Counted from the stretch's first letter, positions 8,439 to 18,039 are shown. The stretch is 58,963 bases of DNA from UBA5109 sp038148755 (GCA_038148755.1 JAYQWA010000015.1:1-58963), one strand, 5' to 3'. The notes: generated from the sequence alone by a model not told the origin. Numbers and translations: made by a program.

Positions 8439-9215
8439 ATGTGGCAATGGCTTTTTAAATTAAGTTCACCTAAGTGGTTTTATACCATTAGCGGGCAGTT
8501 GATGCCCTGGCTGATTGCGATAACAAGTATTTTGCTGGTTATCGGGTTGGTTTGGGGGCTGGCATTTACGCCGCCGGATTACCAGATGGGTGAAAATTAT
8601 CGCATTGCCTACATACATGTCCCGGCCGCTTCAATCGCCATGGGGTGTTATTACATGATGGCCGGTATGGCAGCTGCTTTTCTGATCTGGCGTATAAAAA
8701 TGGCCGATATGGTCGCTAAAGCCTGCGCTCCGGTTGGTATGACTTTTACGGCGCTGGCTTTATTTACCGGTTCTGTCTGGGGTATCCCGACCTGGGGAAC
8801 CTGGTGGATATGGGATGCCCGCCTGACGTCAACCCTGATCATGCTGTTTCTTTTTATCGGCGTTATGGCTTTACGTTCCGCCTACGATTCGGAAGCTGCC
8901 GGTGCGAAAGCCTGTGCAGTATTAAGTCTGGTTGGTGTTGTTAATGTGCCGATTATCAAATATTCAGTTGAATGGTGGAATACTTTGCATCAGGGGGCCA
9001 GCTCTTTGTCTTTAAGCAATACATCAGCAAACCCCCCTGAAATCTGGTTGCCGGCTTTTTTTGTTGGCTTTGGTTTGTTTGGTTTTTATCTGATTGCCAT
9101 TATTTTGCGTACCCGTAACGAAATTCTAATCAGGGAACGACGTACTGAGTGGGTTGATGAATTGCTTAGTACCAATTTTGGTAACAATATTAGTACCAAT
9201 GAGGGCCTGGGTTGA
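8439..9215 (+). CDS. ccmC: Heme transporter/handling protein CcmC
   Basis: A 258-residue inner-membrane protein of the heme-handling superfamily that loads heme onto CcmE. The tryptophan-rich WWD motif is plain (WGIPTWGTWWIWDARLTS), with histidines on the flanking periplasmic loops (YIHVP and NTLHQGAS). It has six predicted membrane spans and the length is close to the family norm (about 245-260). It overlaps ccmD by 4 bases. Confidence 0.95.
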   Translation: MWQWLFKLSSPKWFYTISGQLMPWLIAITSILLVIGLVWGLAFTPPDYQMGENYRIAYIHVPAASIAMGCYYMMAGMAAAFLIWRIKMADMVAKACAPVGMTFTALALFTGSVWGIPTWGTWWIWDARLTSTLIMLFLFIGVMALRSAYDSEAAGAKACAVLSLVGVVNVPIIKYSVEWWNTLHQGASSLSLSNTSANPPEIWLPAFFVGFGLFGFYLIAIILRTRNEILIRERRTEWVDELLSTNFGNNISTNEGLG

Positions 9216-9442
9216 TGGGGCGCTTTGACAGTTTCAGTGATTTTCTGGCGATGGGCGGTTACGCCAGCTATGTCTGGTCGGCCTACGCATTTTTTGTTGT
9301 CATACTGGTATTTAATATCTGGCAACCGGTACTGGCCAGGAAAAAATTTCTAAAGCAGCAGCTGAGGCGGGAACAGGTTCAGCGCGAGCGTATGCAGGCC
9401 AGGCAAAAACAGGAGGGAAGAATTAATGATAACGCCTCGTAA
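9212..9442 (+). CDS. ccmD: Heme exporter small subunit CcmD
   Basis: A 76-residue protein with one membrane span (about 15-36) and a highly basic cytoplasmic tail rich in K, R and Q. FLAMGGYASYVWSAY is the recognisable CcmD segment. It assists CcmABC in freeing heme-loaded CcmE. It overlaps ccmC by 4 bases and ccmE by 17 bases. Confidence 0.9.
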   Translation: MMGRFDSFSDFLAMGGYASYVWSAYAFFVVILVFNIWQPVLARKKFLKQQLRREQVQRERMQARQKQEGRINDNAS

Positions 9443-9869
9443 ACAGCGGATGGCAATTGTCAGTTTTATTGTCGCTGGTTCGGCTATTGCTATAGGCCTT
9501 GTATTATTTGCCCTTAATGAGGGCATTAATGTGTTTTATACACCAACAGAAGTGGCCCAGGGAGCAGTACCCAGTGGTCAGAATTTCCGGATTGGGGGCA
9601 TGGTCAAGACCGGCAGCTTGAAAACCGGTGAACTTGAAGGCACTCTGGTTGAGTTTTTAGCGACGGATTGTGCGCAAGAAATTCCGGTTAACTATACCGG
9701 GGTATTGCCCGATTTGTTTCGAGAAGGCCAGGGGGTTGTTGCTGATGGTTACATTGACAGCAATGGTGTCTTTCAGGCCTCTCAGATTCTTGCTAAACAT
9801 GATGAAAACTATATGTCTGCTGAATCGGTAGCAGCTATGGAAGCTTCAGGAGCGACCTGTGATCCCTGA
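9426..9869 (+). CDS. ccmE: Periplasmic heme chaperone CcmE
   Basis: A 147-residue membrane-anchored OB-fold protein that binds heme covalently and passes it to the CcmFH lyase. The N-terminal anchor is about 10-30. LPDLFREGQGVVADG is the family hallmark. The heme-binding histidine is His125 in KHDENY, with the accompanying tyrosine Tyr129 (HxxxY type, not the CxxxY variant). It starts inside ccmD and overlaps ccmF by 11 bases. Confidence 0.95.
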   Translation: MITPRKQRMAIVSFIVAGSAIAIGLVLFALNEGINVFYTPTEVAQGAVPSGQNFRIGGMVKTGSLKTGELEGTLVEFLATDCAQEIPVNYTGVLPDLFREGQGVVADGYIDSNGVFQASQILAKHDENYMSAESVAAMEASGATCDP

Positions 9870-11871
9870 GTTAGGAAATTTTTCGCTGATACTGGCTTTT
9901 TGTCTGGCATGCCTGATGGTGGTTATCCCCATGGCGGGCGTCATCACCAATAATCAGTTATGGATGTCATTGTGCCGTCCCTTAAGCTCCGGCATCTGGG
10001 TTTTTATGATCCTGAGTTTTGGCTGCCTGGCTTATGCCTTTCTGAATGATGATTTCTCGGTCAATTATGTTGCCAATAATTCAAACAGCTTGTTACCGGG
10101 ACGTTACAAATTTGCTGCTGTCTGGGGCGGACATGAAGGTTCTCTGCTGCTTTGGGTGTTGATGCTAGCCAGCTGGTCTTATGCAGTAAGCCTTTTCAGT
10201 AAAGGCCTGCCTCAGGATATTTTGGCTCGTGTCCTGTCTGTGATGGGTATAATCCTGGTTGGCTTTTTGCTGTTTATGCTGCTGACTTCAAATCCTTTTG
10301 AACGTACTTTATTAAACACACCACTGGATGGTGGTGATCTAAACCCGCTGTTGCAAGATTTTGGGCTGATTGTGCATCCGCCTTTTCTCTATATGGGTTA
10401 TGTTGGGTTTTCAGTGGCTTTTGCTTTTGCCATCGCTGCCCTGTTGAGTGGCAGGCTGGATGCCGCCTGGGCACGTTGGACCCGGCCATGGACCAATGCT
10501 GCTTGGTCTTTTCTCAGTATAGGAATTGCTTTGGGCAGCTGGTGGGCTTACTACGAGCTAGGCTGGGGAGGCTGGTGGTTCTGGGATCCTGTTGAAAATG
10601 TTGCTTTTATGCCCTGGCTGGCTGGCACGGCTTTGATTCACTCTCTGGCGGTGACAGAGAAACGCGGTATATTCAAAAGCTGGACTGTCCTACTGGCCAT
10701 TGCAGCATTTTCATTAAGTCTGCTTGGTGCATTTATTGTGCGTTCTGGCGTGCTGACCTCGGTTCATTCCTTCGCAGTTGATCCCGAGCGCGGCATGGTG
10801 TTGTTAACAATTATGCTGCTAGTTATTGGCTCTTCATTACTGCTGTATGCAGTGAGAGCTCCAGTAGTTAAAGGGATAGCTTCATACACGCTGACTTCGC
10901 GAGAAGTATTTTTACTGATTAATAATATTATTTTAGTGGTAGCGACGGCTGCTGTGCTGTTGGGAACCTTGTATCCACTGATTCATGAAGCCATTTATGG
11001 TGAAGCAAACCGCGTTTCTATCGGCAAGCCCTATTTCGATACGATATTCGTTCCTTTAATGGGCTTGCTGGCATTTGCATTAGGGTTTGGAACCTTTTCG
11101 CGCTGGAAAAAAACCTCAGTGGATTATCTGAAAAAACAAACAGGGAAAATTCTGATTGCCAGCGTTGCACTGGGCATTATTATCCCGCTTGTTGTGACTT
11201 CTGAATTTAATATTTCTGCCATTATTGCCGTCATACTGGCTTTCTGGATTGTGTTTGCAGTGTTAAAGGATATTGTTGACAAAACAACAAACAAAAAGTC
11301 ATTTCTGCAAGGCTTGAAGGCTTTGAGCCTGAGTTACTGGGGTATGCAGGTGGCACATTTTGGTATGGCAGTGATAATTCTGGGAGTCTGTCTGACCAGT
11401 CATTACAGTGTGGAAAGAGATGTACGGCTGGCGCCTGGAGACTCTGAAATTATCGGGGATTACGAATTTATCTTTGAAGGGGCCAGCCTTGAGCAAGGGC
11501 CTAATTATCAGGCCGACCGGGCAGAAATCAGGGTGCTTAGAAACGGTGAAGACTATATAACGCTACAACCGGAAAAACGCTTATATTTTGCAACCCGTGT
11601 CGTTCAGACCGAGGCGGGTATAGATGTTGGTTTATTCAGGGATTTATTCACTGCCCTGGGCGATGAAAGAGGCGATGGCAGTTGGGTGGTTCGCATTCAC
11701 TACAAGCCTTTTGTGTTGTGGATATGGTTAGGCGCTATATTGATGGCATTCGGCGGCGTACTGGCGATTACAGATAAGCGTTATCGCAGCAGTAAAGTTG
11801 TTGTACAAAATGAAAGTACAGCTACATCTGCAAACAATAATTCCAAGGCTAAATTAGCTGTGGAGTCCTGA
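9859..11871 (+). CDS. ccmF: Cytochrome c heme lyase subunit CcmF
   Basis: A 670-residue polytopic membrane protein that transfers heme from CcmE to apocytochromes together with CcmH and CcmI. The WWD motif GWGGWWFWDPVENVAFMPWL is present, as are the flanking PPFLYMGYVG and SVHSFAVDP segments holding conserved histidines. The GTG start at 9859 lies inside ccmE with AGGAG about 6 bases before it. The stop overlaps the ccmG ATG by one base. Confidence 0.96.
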   Translation: MIPELGNFSLILAFCLACLMVVIPMAGVITNNQLWMSLCRPLSSGIWVFMILSFGCLAYAFLNDDFSVNYVANNSNSLLPGRYKFAAVWGGHEGSLLLWVLMLASWSYAVSLFSKGLPQDILARVLSVMGIILVGFLLFMLLTSNPFERTLLNTPLDGGDLNPLLQDFGLIVHPPFLYMGYVGFSVAFAFAIAALLSGRLDAAWARWTRPWTNAAWSFLSIGIALGSWWAYYELGWGGWWFWDPVENVAFMPWLAGTALIHSLAVTEKRGIFKSWTVLLAIAAFSLSLLGAFIVRSGVLTSVHSFAVDPERGMVLLTIMLLVIGSSLLLYAVRAPVVKGIASYTLTSREVFLLINNIILVVATAAVLLGTLYPLIHEAIYGEANRVSIGKPYFDTIFVPLMGLLAFALGFGTFSRWKKTSVDYLKKQTGKILIASVALGIIIPLVVTSEFNISAIIAVILAFWIVFAVLKDIVDKTTNKKSFLQGLKALSLSYWGMQVAHFGMAVIILGVCLTSHYSVERDVRLAPGDSEIIGDYEFIFEGASLEQGPNYQADRAEIRVLRNGEDYITLQPEKRLYFATRVVQTEAGIDVGLFRDLFTALGDERGDGSWVVRIHYKPFVLWIWLGAILMAFGGVLAITDKRYRSSKVVVQNESTATSANNNSKAKLAVES

Positions 11872-12416
11872 TGAATAAACGAGTTCTATTATTAATTCCG
11901 GGAGTCTTTTTTGTCGCGATGCTTGGGCTCCTGCTATTTGGTCTGGGCCGCGATCCAAATATGGTGCCTTCAGCCCTGGTTAACCGACCTCTGCCGGAAT
12001 TCTCATTACCCGGCCTAGAGTTGGACCAGACAGAAAACAATTTAGTGATTGCATCGGAGGATTTAAAGGGAGGCATCAGGATCATAAATTTTTGGGCAAC
12101 CTGGTGTCCGCCTTGTCATGTTGAACATCCCTATCTGGTCGAGATCAGTCAGCAGGAACAGGATGTCACTTTTATTGGTGTTAACTATAAAGATGATCTG
12201 GAAGAGGCCCGTCTTTTCCTGGAAGAAAAAGGTTCACCTTTCGAAAAAATTATCGTCGATCTTGATGGCAGTCTGGGGATTGATTTTGGTGTGGCCGGTG
12301 CGCCGGAAACCTTTATCGTTGATAGCTTTGGCATGATTCGTTATCGCCATGTTGGAGTGATTAATCATCAAATATGGGAAGAAACTTTTGAACCTGTCAT
12401 TTCCCGTATTAAGTAA
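11871..12416 (+). CDS. ccmG: Thiol:disulfide interchange protein CcmG/DsbE
   Basis: A 181-residue membrane-anchored periplasmic thioredoxin that reduces apocytochrome CXXCH thiols before heme attachment. The anchor is about 5-25. The active site is WATWCPPCHVE with Cys79 and Cys82; many CcmG proteins have CPTC or CPSC, so CPPC is a minor variation. GAPETFIVD is the conserved cis-proline region. The A of the ccmG ATG is the last base of the ccmF stop, and ccmH follows after 1 base. Confidence 0.94.
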   Translation: MNKRVLLLIPGVFFVAMLGLLLFGLGRDPNMVPSALVNRPLPEFSLPGLELDQTENNLVIASEDLKGGIRIINFWATWCPPCHVEHPYLVEISQQEQDVTFIGVNYKDDLEEARLFLEEKGSPFEKIIVDLDGSLGIDFGVAGAPETFIVDSFGMIRYRHVGVINHQIWEETFEPVISRIK

Positions 12417-12417
12417 G

Positions 12418-12876
12418 ATGCGTAAACTTTTATTTTTTTTCCTGTTAAGTTTCGTTTGCTTTCTGTCAGCTAATGCTGCGATAGAAGTCTATCAGTTTGA
12501 CGACGAGACACAGCAACAGCGGTTTAATGCATTGAGTGATCAGTTACGTTGCCCCATGTGTCTGAATTCAAATTTGTCAGGCTCTGATGCCCCCATAGCT
12601 GCGGATTTACGCGCTGAAATTTATGAGCAGATTCTTGATGGCAGAAGTAATGATGAAATTATTGATTTTATGACACAGCGCTACGGTGACTTCATCAATT
12701 ATCGTCCCCCACTTAATTCAGGAACATTCCTGCTTTGGTTTGGCCCATTAATTTTATTATTGAGCGGTTTTTTGATTATCTGGCGTATGGGAAAAAACAG
12801 CCAGAATCTGCAAACTGAAGATTTAAGTGCTGAAGAACAGCAGAGGCTGAAAAGCCTTCTGGCCGGTAAAAAATAA
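12418..12876 (+). CDS. ccmH: Cytochrome c maturation protein CcmH
   Basis: A 152-residue secreted, membrane-anchored thiol protein of the heme lyase. A signal peptide (about 1-20) is followed by LRCPMCLNSNLSGSDAPIAADLR with Cys45 and Cys48, the diagnostic CcmH motif, and a C-terminal membrane span (about 103-122). The frame is open ten codons further upstream inside ccmG, but the ATG at 12418 gives the correct signal peptide. CcmH and CcmI are separate genes here, unlike the fused CcmH of E. coli. Confidence 0.93.
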   Translation: MRKLLFFFLLSFVCFLSANAAIEVYQFDDETQQQRFNALSDQLRCPMCLNSNLSGSDAPIAADLRAEIYEQILDGRSNDEIIDFMTQRYGDFINYRPPLNSGTFLLWFGPLILLLSGFLIIWRMGKNSQNLQTEDLSAEEQQRLKSLLAGKK

Positions 12877-12913
12877 AGTAAAAATAATTTTAATTCATTT
12901 ATAAAAACAAAGC

Positions 12914-14167
12914 ATGAGCGCTCTTATTCCTTATATTGTATTGTTAATGCTGGCAGCAAGTCTGTTTGTGCTGGTGCCCGTACTGCGGTTTAGAGCACGA
13001 GGGTCTGATGATCAGAATTCGATAAGGGAACAACAAAATGTTGCATTATTTCAGCAAAGTCTTGATGAGCTCGAAAGCAACCAGGCCGAGGGTTTAATTG
13101 AAGCGTCTGAATATGAAAAACTCAAGCTGGAACTCGAAAGAAACTTTCTCAATGATATGGAAAGTCGGGAAGTCAGCCGAAAAAATTCCACGGCATCGTA
13201 TACCCGGCTTCTGCCTTTAACATTAATGCTCTTCATCATGGCAGGGGGTTTTCTGCTTTATCGCAGCATTGGATCAGGGCCTGAACTGGTCTTACCTGAA
13301 TTAATTGAAGAGCTGAATGTCTCTGAATCTGTCGATGAGCAACTGGCTGTTTTAAAAGAAATTGCCTCAATTCTGGATCAGCGTTTTCAACGCCGGAGTG
13401 ATGACATTCAAACCGGTTATACCCTTGGGACACTTTATATTTCGCTGGAAGAATATGCCGATGCGGTCAGGGTTTTTTCACGTTTATCAGAAAGGATGGA
13501 AGCAGGGCCGGATAAAGCAACAGTGTTGGGACAATTAGCCCAGTCGCAGTATTTGTTGGCAGACTCCACAATCACACCTACCGTGCAGGCAACAATTGAT
13601 GAAACACTGCTGCTTAACTCAAATGAGCAGGCCATCATGAGTATTCTGGCAGTTGAAGCCTTGTTATCGGAAGATCTTGCCGGCGCAGCTAATTACTGGC
13701 GCAGGCAGGTTTCACAATTACCTGTAGGCAGTGAACAGGTTGCTCAGTTAAATGAACGCATTGCAACGATAGAGGCCTATCTCGCTGAAGAAAATGGCAC
13801 TGAAGACAATGAAGAAAGCCCTGCAGACAGGATAGAGCTGACTGTTACGGTTAGTATTGATGACAGTATCCGGAATCAGATTGAGCCGGGCATGAATGTT
13901 TATATTTTTGCTAGAAGTGAAGGCACACCACCACTAGCTGCAGTGACATTGCAACCTGAAGACTTGCCTGTAACGATCACCCTAAATGAAGATATGGCAA
14001 TGTTGCCCCAATTTACTCTGGCTTCGGTTGAAACAGCCTATATCGGTGCCAGTATAAGTCGACAGGCCGTTGCGGAATCCGGAGATTTTCAAGCAGTCTC
14101 TGAATCATTTGTCATCAGTGAGCAGCAAGCGCCTATCGTACTGTCGATAAAAGACAGACTTCCTTAA
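12914..14167 (+). CDS. ccmI: Cytochrome c maturation TPR protein CcmI
   Basis: A 417-residue inner-membrane protein that holds apocytochrome c for CcmH and CcmF. Two membrane spans (about 5-25 and 95-115) flank a charged cytoplasmic loop with coiled-coil character (NVALFQQSLDELESNQAEGLI), which is typical of CcmI. TPR-like helices lie at about 160-290, and a beta-rich C-terminal domain at about 305-417 resembles the apocytochrome-binding end. It sits 37 bases after ccmH, the largest gap in the operon. Confidence 0.9.
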   Translation: MSALIPYIVLLMLAASLFVLVPVLRFRARGSDDQNSIREQQNVALFQQSLDELESNQAEGLIEASEYEKLKLELERNFLNDMESREVSRKNSTASYTRLLPLTLMLFIMAGGFLLYRSIGSGPELVLPELIEELNVSESVDEQLAVLKEIASILDQRFQRRSDDIQTGYTLGTLYISLEEYADAVRVFSRLSERMEAGPDKATVLGQLAQSQYLLADSTITPTVQATIDETLLLNSNEQAIMSILAVEALLSEDLAGAANYWRRQVSQLPVGSEQVAQLNERIATIEAYLAEENGTEDNEESPADRIELTVTVSIDDSIRNQIEPGMNVYIFARSEGTPPLAAVTLQPEDLPVTITLNEDMAMLPQFTLASVETAYIGASISRQAVAESGDFQAVSESFVISEQQAPIVLSIKDRLP

Positions 14168-14188
14168 GACTATCAAAGAGATTTTTTA

Positions 14189-15409
14189 GTGGACCTTTCT
14201 GCAATACGTTCACTTTTTTCCAATAAAAATTTTGCCATCTACGTCAGTGGCAACAGCATTTCCTTGATTGGTTTCTGGATGCAGAGGTTGGCGATCAGCT
14301 GGCTTACCTGGGAAGTTACAGAGTCGGAATTTTGGGTGGGCGCGGTAGCTTTTGCAGAACTGGCGCCCTTGCTGATAATCAGTCCAATTGTTGGCGTCTG
14401 GGCCGACCGGGCCAACCGTAAATTGCTGACTGTTTTATGTCAGTCAACCATGATGCTGGTGTCGTTTGTATTGTTTTTGCTCATTATTTCTGATCTGGTT
14501 TCCATAAAAATCCTCTTCATTTTCGCCTTGCTTGACGGCATTCTTCAGGCCATTCACCAACCAATTCGTCTGGCTATCATTCCAAATCTTGTTGAGAAAA
14601 AGGATATAGTTTCGGCATCTTCCTTTACCGCGGTGGTTTTTAATGTTGCCAGGTTGCTGGGGCCGGCTTTTGCAGGAATTATCATCAGTTTCTATGGCAG
14701 TGCCATGGCCGTGCTCTGTAATACAATTACCTATATACCCATTCTTATGGCCTGGTTTTTTATCAACCTGCCTTTTACCAAAAAAATTAATTCAGAGGAT
14801 TCATTCATCAATGGCCTGCAGGAAGGTGTTCACTATATAAAGAATATTCCTGCTTTGAGTCATATTTTTATTCTGCAAACTATTCTGGCTTGTGGTATCA
14901 GACCGGCAACCCTGATGCTGGCAGCCTTTGTTGGTGCGATTTATAAAGGTGGGGCAGATTATCTCGCTTTATACACGGCTGTGTTAGGCATGGGGGCAGT
15001 CATTGGCGGGATGTACATTACCCTGCAGGGTAAAGCCAAGGGGCTGGTAAAAAGCATGCTGATAAACAGTCTTATTTCCATTATTGCGCTGGCTGTTTTT
15101 GCCTGGACGACTCAGGTCTATCTGGGTTTGCTGGCCGTTTTCGCCATAGGCTGGACTATCACCTTAAGTGCTGTTTCCAGCCAGACCATGGTGCAAAACA
15201 GTATTGATGATGAGTTACGTGGTCGTGTATTGAGCTTATGGGCGGCCCTTACGCGTGGTGCGGCAGCTATCGGCGTGCTGATTATTGGATTTTTCGCGGA
15301 TTATTTCGGTCTGTTCTGGACCAATATCATAGCTGCAATGCTTTGTCTGGTAGGGTTAATCTGGTTCTGGCAGAAATCTCACCAAATGCAGTCATATTTT
15401 GAACAATAA
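14189..15409 (+). CDS. MFS transporter (EntS-like family)
   Basis: A 406-residue inner-membrane protein with about twelve hydrophobic segments. The N-terminal NFAIYVSGNSISLIGFWMQRLAISWLTWEVT and GVWADRANRKLL (loop 2-3 motif) place it in the MFS_3 group with the enterobactin exporter EntS. The start is a GTG with AAGAG 8 bases upstream; no ATG fits. It lies 21 bases after ccmI, so it is probably the last gene of the ccm transcript. A role in heme or metal-chelate export would suit the context but is only inference. Confidence 0.85.
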   Translation: MDLSAIRSLFSNKNFAIYVSGNSISLIGFWMQRLAISWLTWEVTESEFWVGAVAFAELAPLLIISPIVGVWADRANRKLLTVLCQSTMMLVSFVLFLLIISDLVSIKILFIFALLDGILQAIHQPIRLAIIPNLVEKKDIVSASSFTAVVFNVARLLGPAFAGIIISFYGSAMAVLCNTITYIPILMAWFFINLPFTKKINSEDSFINGLQEGVHYIKNIPALSHIFILQTILACGIRPATLMLAAFVGAIYKGGADYLALYTAVLGMGAVIGGMYITLQGKAKGLVKSMLINSLISIIALAVFAWTTQVYLGLLAVFAIGWTITLSAVSSQTMVQNSIDDELRGRVLSLWAALTRGAAAIGVLIIGFFADYFGLFWTNIIAAMLCLVGLIWFWQKSHQMQSYFEQ

Positions 15410-15414
15410 ACGGT

Positions 15415-16251
15415 TTAATGCGTTAACGAATAGACAGCGTAGTTTACGCCAAATTGAATACCCATAGCGGCGTCCTGCTGAGGATAATAGGGGTTATCCT
15501 GGTGCTGCCAGGAATCTCCCATATCATTATTGAATGAGATGGCAACCATTACCCGGCCACTGTCATCCAGGATTGCCTTCCATTGCGGATCATGACCATC
15601 AGCGCGATAGGGGACACCGCGCCCGGAAAGTGATCTCATGTTGCTGATTTGTTTTCGGTCTTTCAGATCATAAATAATATTAAAAACAGGATGATCGTCC
15701 GGCAGATCGACAACTGCCCGATCAGGAAAAACACGTCTGAGACCATTAATAAACCCTGACCATTCACTCGTGCCAAAAAAACTATCAGCGAGCAGAAAGC
15801 CGCCTTTAAGCAAATATTCCCTGAGTTTTACTGCCTGACTGTCCGTTAAATCCCAACTGCCTGGCATACCGACCAGCAAAAAGGGCCAGTTGAAAATATC
15901 ATCACCATCATCAAGATTCACGGGTTGTTCCACTGAACGTACATCTGTCGTTGTCAGTCGTTTTAACAGCCGCGCGTAAGTCCTGTCACCGCGGGGGTAA
16001 TCTACGGCCCAGGTGGTGCCTCCCAGCTGCCAGTTACCTCCACCAAATGCCCCTCCATAGGATGGATACATCAGGCGACCAACCACAAATTCTCCCGGTA
16101 CCATATAATCATCAGGCAAGGCTGCATAGGCATCGCCCTCTAGGCTTTGCAGTACCCTGAATCCACGCTGGGCGTAGAGGTAGGAGCTGGTAAGGCTGAG
16201 AAATAAAATCAGCACTTTTAGGAATACATTGGTGGTGGGTCGTAAAGGCAT
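15415..16251 (-). CDS. Secreted DUF4159-domain protein
   Basis: A 278-residue protein with an N-terminal signal or anchor (about 8-27), then a DUF4159 domain: GRLMYPSYGG, TTWAVDYPRGDRTYARLLKRLT, a central PFLLVGMPGSWDLTDSQAVKLREYLLKGGFLLADSF resembling a glutamine-amidotransferase-like fold, and DLPDDHPVFNIIYDL. The biochemical role of the family is unknown. It converges with the MFS gene (6-base gap) and is divergent from the VTC gene, sharing a 255-base upstream region with that cassette. Confidence 0.8.
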   Translation of the reverse strand: MPLRPTTNVFLKVLILFLSLTSSYLYAQRGFRVLQSLEGDAYAALPDDYMVPGEFVVGRLMYPSYGGAFGGGNWQLGGTTWAVDYPRGDRTYARLLKRLTTTDVRSVEQPVNLDDGDDIFNWPFLLVGMPGSWDLTDSQAVKLREYLLKGGFLLADSFFGTSEWSGFINGLRRVFPDRAVVDLPDDHPVFNIIYDLKDRKQISNMRSLSGRGVPYRADGHDPQWKAILDDSGRVMVAISFNNDMGDSWQHQDNPYYPQQDAAMGIQFGVNYAVYSLTH

Positions 16252-16311
16252 GAAGCAGTTATATCAGATAAAAAGCAGGCCGTACAAGGTGGAAAATATT
16301 TAATGGTCGGA

Positions 16312-16331
16312 AATCAAGTCAAGGCTTGATT
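16312..16331. repeat. Small inverted repeat between the DUF4159 and VTC genes
   Basis: AATCAAG (16312-16318) and CTTGATT (16325-16331) form a 7-bp inverted repeat with a 6-base spacer, with an overlapping near-palindrome TCAAGGCTTGA. It lies 60 bases before the DUF4159 start in the divergent intergenic region. It may be an operator. Nothing else clear is seen at 16252-16506. Confidence 0.3.
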
Positions 16332-16506
16332 CACGAATGGGCCTATCGAAGTTTGTTCGCTAATAAAAAATTCAATGTGAAGTAAAAAAGGAAGAAAATT
16401 TTTTAATATAGACTTTGTTCTGCTAGCTGGCTAAGCTGTTTTACATTGGTAAGAATGTGATAAGTAACAGTAATAATGAAAAAGAATAAAAATGGAAAGT
16501 TGCAAT

Positions 16507-17319
16507 ATGTCTGCTGATGATGAGTCTATTGCAACAGCTACGGCCAGTGCCTTACATCGTTTTAACCGTTATGAGATAAAGTATTTTTTACCTGAAGCAC
16601 AAATCAGTGAGTTTAGAGAAAATATCCGGCAACGCATGAGTGAGGATGAACATGCTCATGAAAATTCTAGGCGTATCACTAGCCTTTACTACGACACAAA
16701 CGATCTCAGATTTTATTGGGAAAAAATCGAAGGTTTACGATTTAGACGGAAATTGAGAATCCGTGCATACGGTGAACCTGAAAGCATTAACGATGACAGT
16801 ATTGTTTTTGTTGAAATCAAACAGCGTGTCAATCGGGTAACCCAGAAACGCAGAATTCCTTTACCTTATGCTCAGGCAAGAGTTTTGTGTGACGACAGGA
16901 TGGATCCGGATTATCCTGGAGTCAGGCAGACTTTCGTTAATGAGGTAAAAGCATTGGCTGAGATGGCAGATTTAGGGCCAACGGTGATCACCACTTACCA
17001 ACGTGAAGCCTATGTTGGCGTTGATGCTGACCTTGGCCTTAGAATAACCATGGACCATCGGGTACAGGGTAGAAATAAAGATTTCCATTTAGGCACCCGG
17101 TCAGAAAACAAATTTATTATTCCTCCATACCTGTCTATCGTCGAAGTAAAAGCCAATGAACGTGTGCCGACCTGGTTTACAGATCTGGCGGCGAAAATGA
17201 GCCTGGATGTTATTCGTGTTTCAAAATATTGCAAAGCCATAGAAGCAGAGATAGATGGAATAAAGGGAAATTTGCATGCAAAAAATTTTTCAGACTCGCC
17301 TAAAAAGGCATTCAGCTAA
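16507..17319 (+). CDS. VTC-domain protein (putative polyphosphate polymerase)
   Basis: A 270-residue cytoplasmic protein of the triphosphate-tunnel fold related to the catalytic domain of yeast Vtc4, which makes polyphosphate from ATP. Tunnel residues are visible: RYEIK at 21-25, the basic strand KLRIRAYG (Arg84, Arg86), FVEIKQRVNRVTQKRR (Glu103, Lys105), LRITMDHR, and IVEVKAN (Glu213, Lys215), then RVSKYCKAIE. The ATG at 16507 has GGAAAG 7 bases upstream; an ATG at 16492 is also open but lacks a good ribosome site. It heads a cassette with the DUF4956 and CotH genes. Polymerase activity is inferred from the family only. Confidence 0.85.
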   Translation: MSADDESIATATASALHRFNRYEIKYFLPEAQISEFRENIRQRMSEDEHAHENSRRITSLYYDTNDLRFYWEKIEGLRFRRKLRIRAYGEPESINDDSIVFVEIKQRVNRVTQKRRIPLPYAQARVLCDDRMDPDYPGVRQTFVNEVKALAEMADLGPTVITTYQREAYVGVDADLGLRITMDHRVQGRNKDFHLGTRSENKFIIPPYLSIVEVKANERVPTWFTDLAAKMSLDVIRVSKYCKAIEAEIDGIKGNLHAKNFSDSPKKAFS

Positions 17320-17339
17320 GCACAGAGGGAGATCCCCAA

Positions 17340-18017
17340 ATGAATTTTGATGTTGTCGACTTATCAGGAACGTTTAATACCCTGGATATCATTCTGGCAC
17401 TTTCCTTATCTTTTGCCTTGTCAACCATAGTTGGTCTGGTATATCGGGCTACTCACCGTAATATTTCTTATAGTCAATCCTATGTGCAAACACTGGTGGT
17501 GGTTTGTATGGTGCTGGCCGTGCTGATGTTGGTTGTGGGTTCTAATATTGCTCGTGCTTTTGCACTGGTAGGCGCTTTTTCTGTTGTACGATTCAGAAAT
17601 GCTTTAAAAGAAACCAGGGATGTCGGTTTTATTTTTCTGGTCATGGCAATTGGTATGGCGACCGGAACAGGGTTTTATACCCTGGCCATCGCAGCAACTA
17701 TTGCTATATCTGTCGTAATACTGCTGATGACAAAACTCAATGCGTTTGCCAGCAATATTCAACGCCAGGTAGTTAAAGTGCAGGTTCCGCCGGAAGGTGA
17801 TTTTGATAAGTTGGTCGAAGACGTGCTAATCAAACTGACTAAAAGTTTTGAGCTGGTAAGTACTGAAACAATCAGAAACGGAGCATTGATGGAATTATTT
17901 TATACCGTGGAGCTTAATCGGAATGTTGAACCCAGAGAGCTGGTTAATAAGATTACTGAAGTGAATACCGGTCAACGGGTGACTGTGCTAAGTGGGTATG
18001 ACCAGACTGATCTTTGA
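17340..18017 (+). CDS. DUF4956 membrane protein, VTC partner
   Basis: A 225-residue protein with about four membrane spans (about 14-36, 50-68, 72-85, 100-130), then a cytoplasmic domain of about 85 residues with an alternating beta-alpha pattern (VVKVQVPPEGDFDKLVEDVLIKL). The motif ARAFALVGAFSVVRFRNALKETRDVGFIFLVMAIGMATG is the family signature and resembles MgtC-like membrane proteins. It starts 20 bases after the VTC gene with GGAGAT upstream, so the two are surely cotranscribed. It may conduct or sense an ion or the polymer made by the VTC protein; function unproven. Confidence 0.82.
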   Translation: MNFDVVDLSGTFNTLDIILALSLSFALSTIVGLVYRATHRNISYSQSYVQTLVVVCMVLAVLMLVVGSNIARAFALVGAFSVVRFRNALKETRDVGFIFLVMAIGMATGTGFYTLAIAATIAISVVILLMTKLNAFASNIQRQVVKVQVPPEGDFDKLVEDVLIKLTKSFELVSTETIRNGALMELFYTVELNRNVEPRELVNKITEVNTGQRVTVLSGYDQTDL

Positions 18018-18039
18018 TGGATAAAGTATTTCATGGTGG

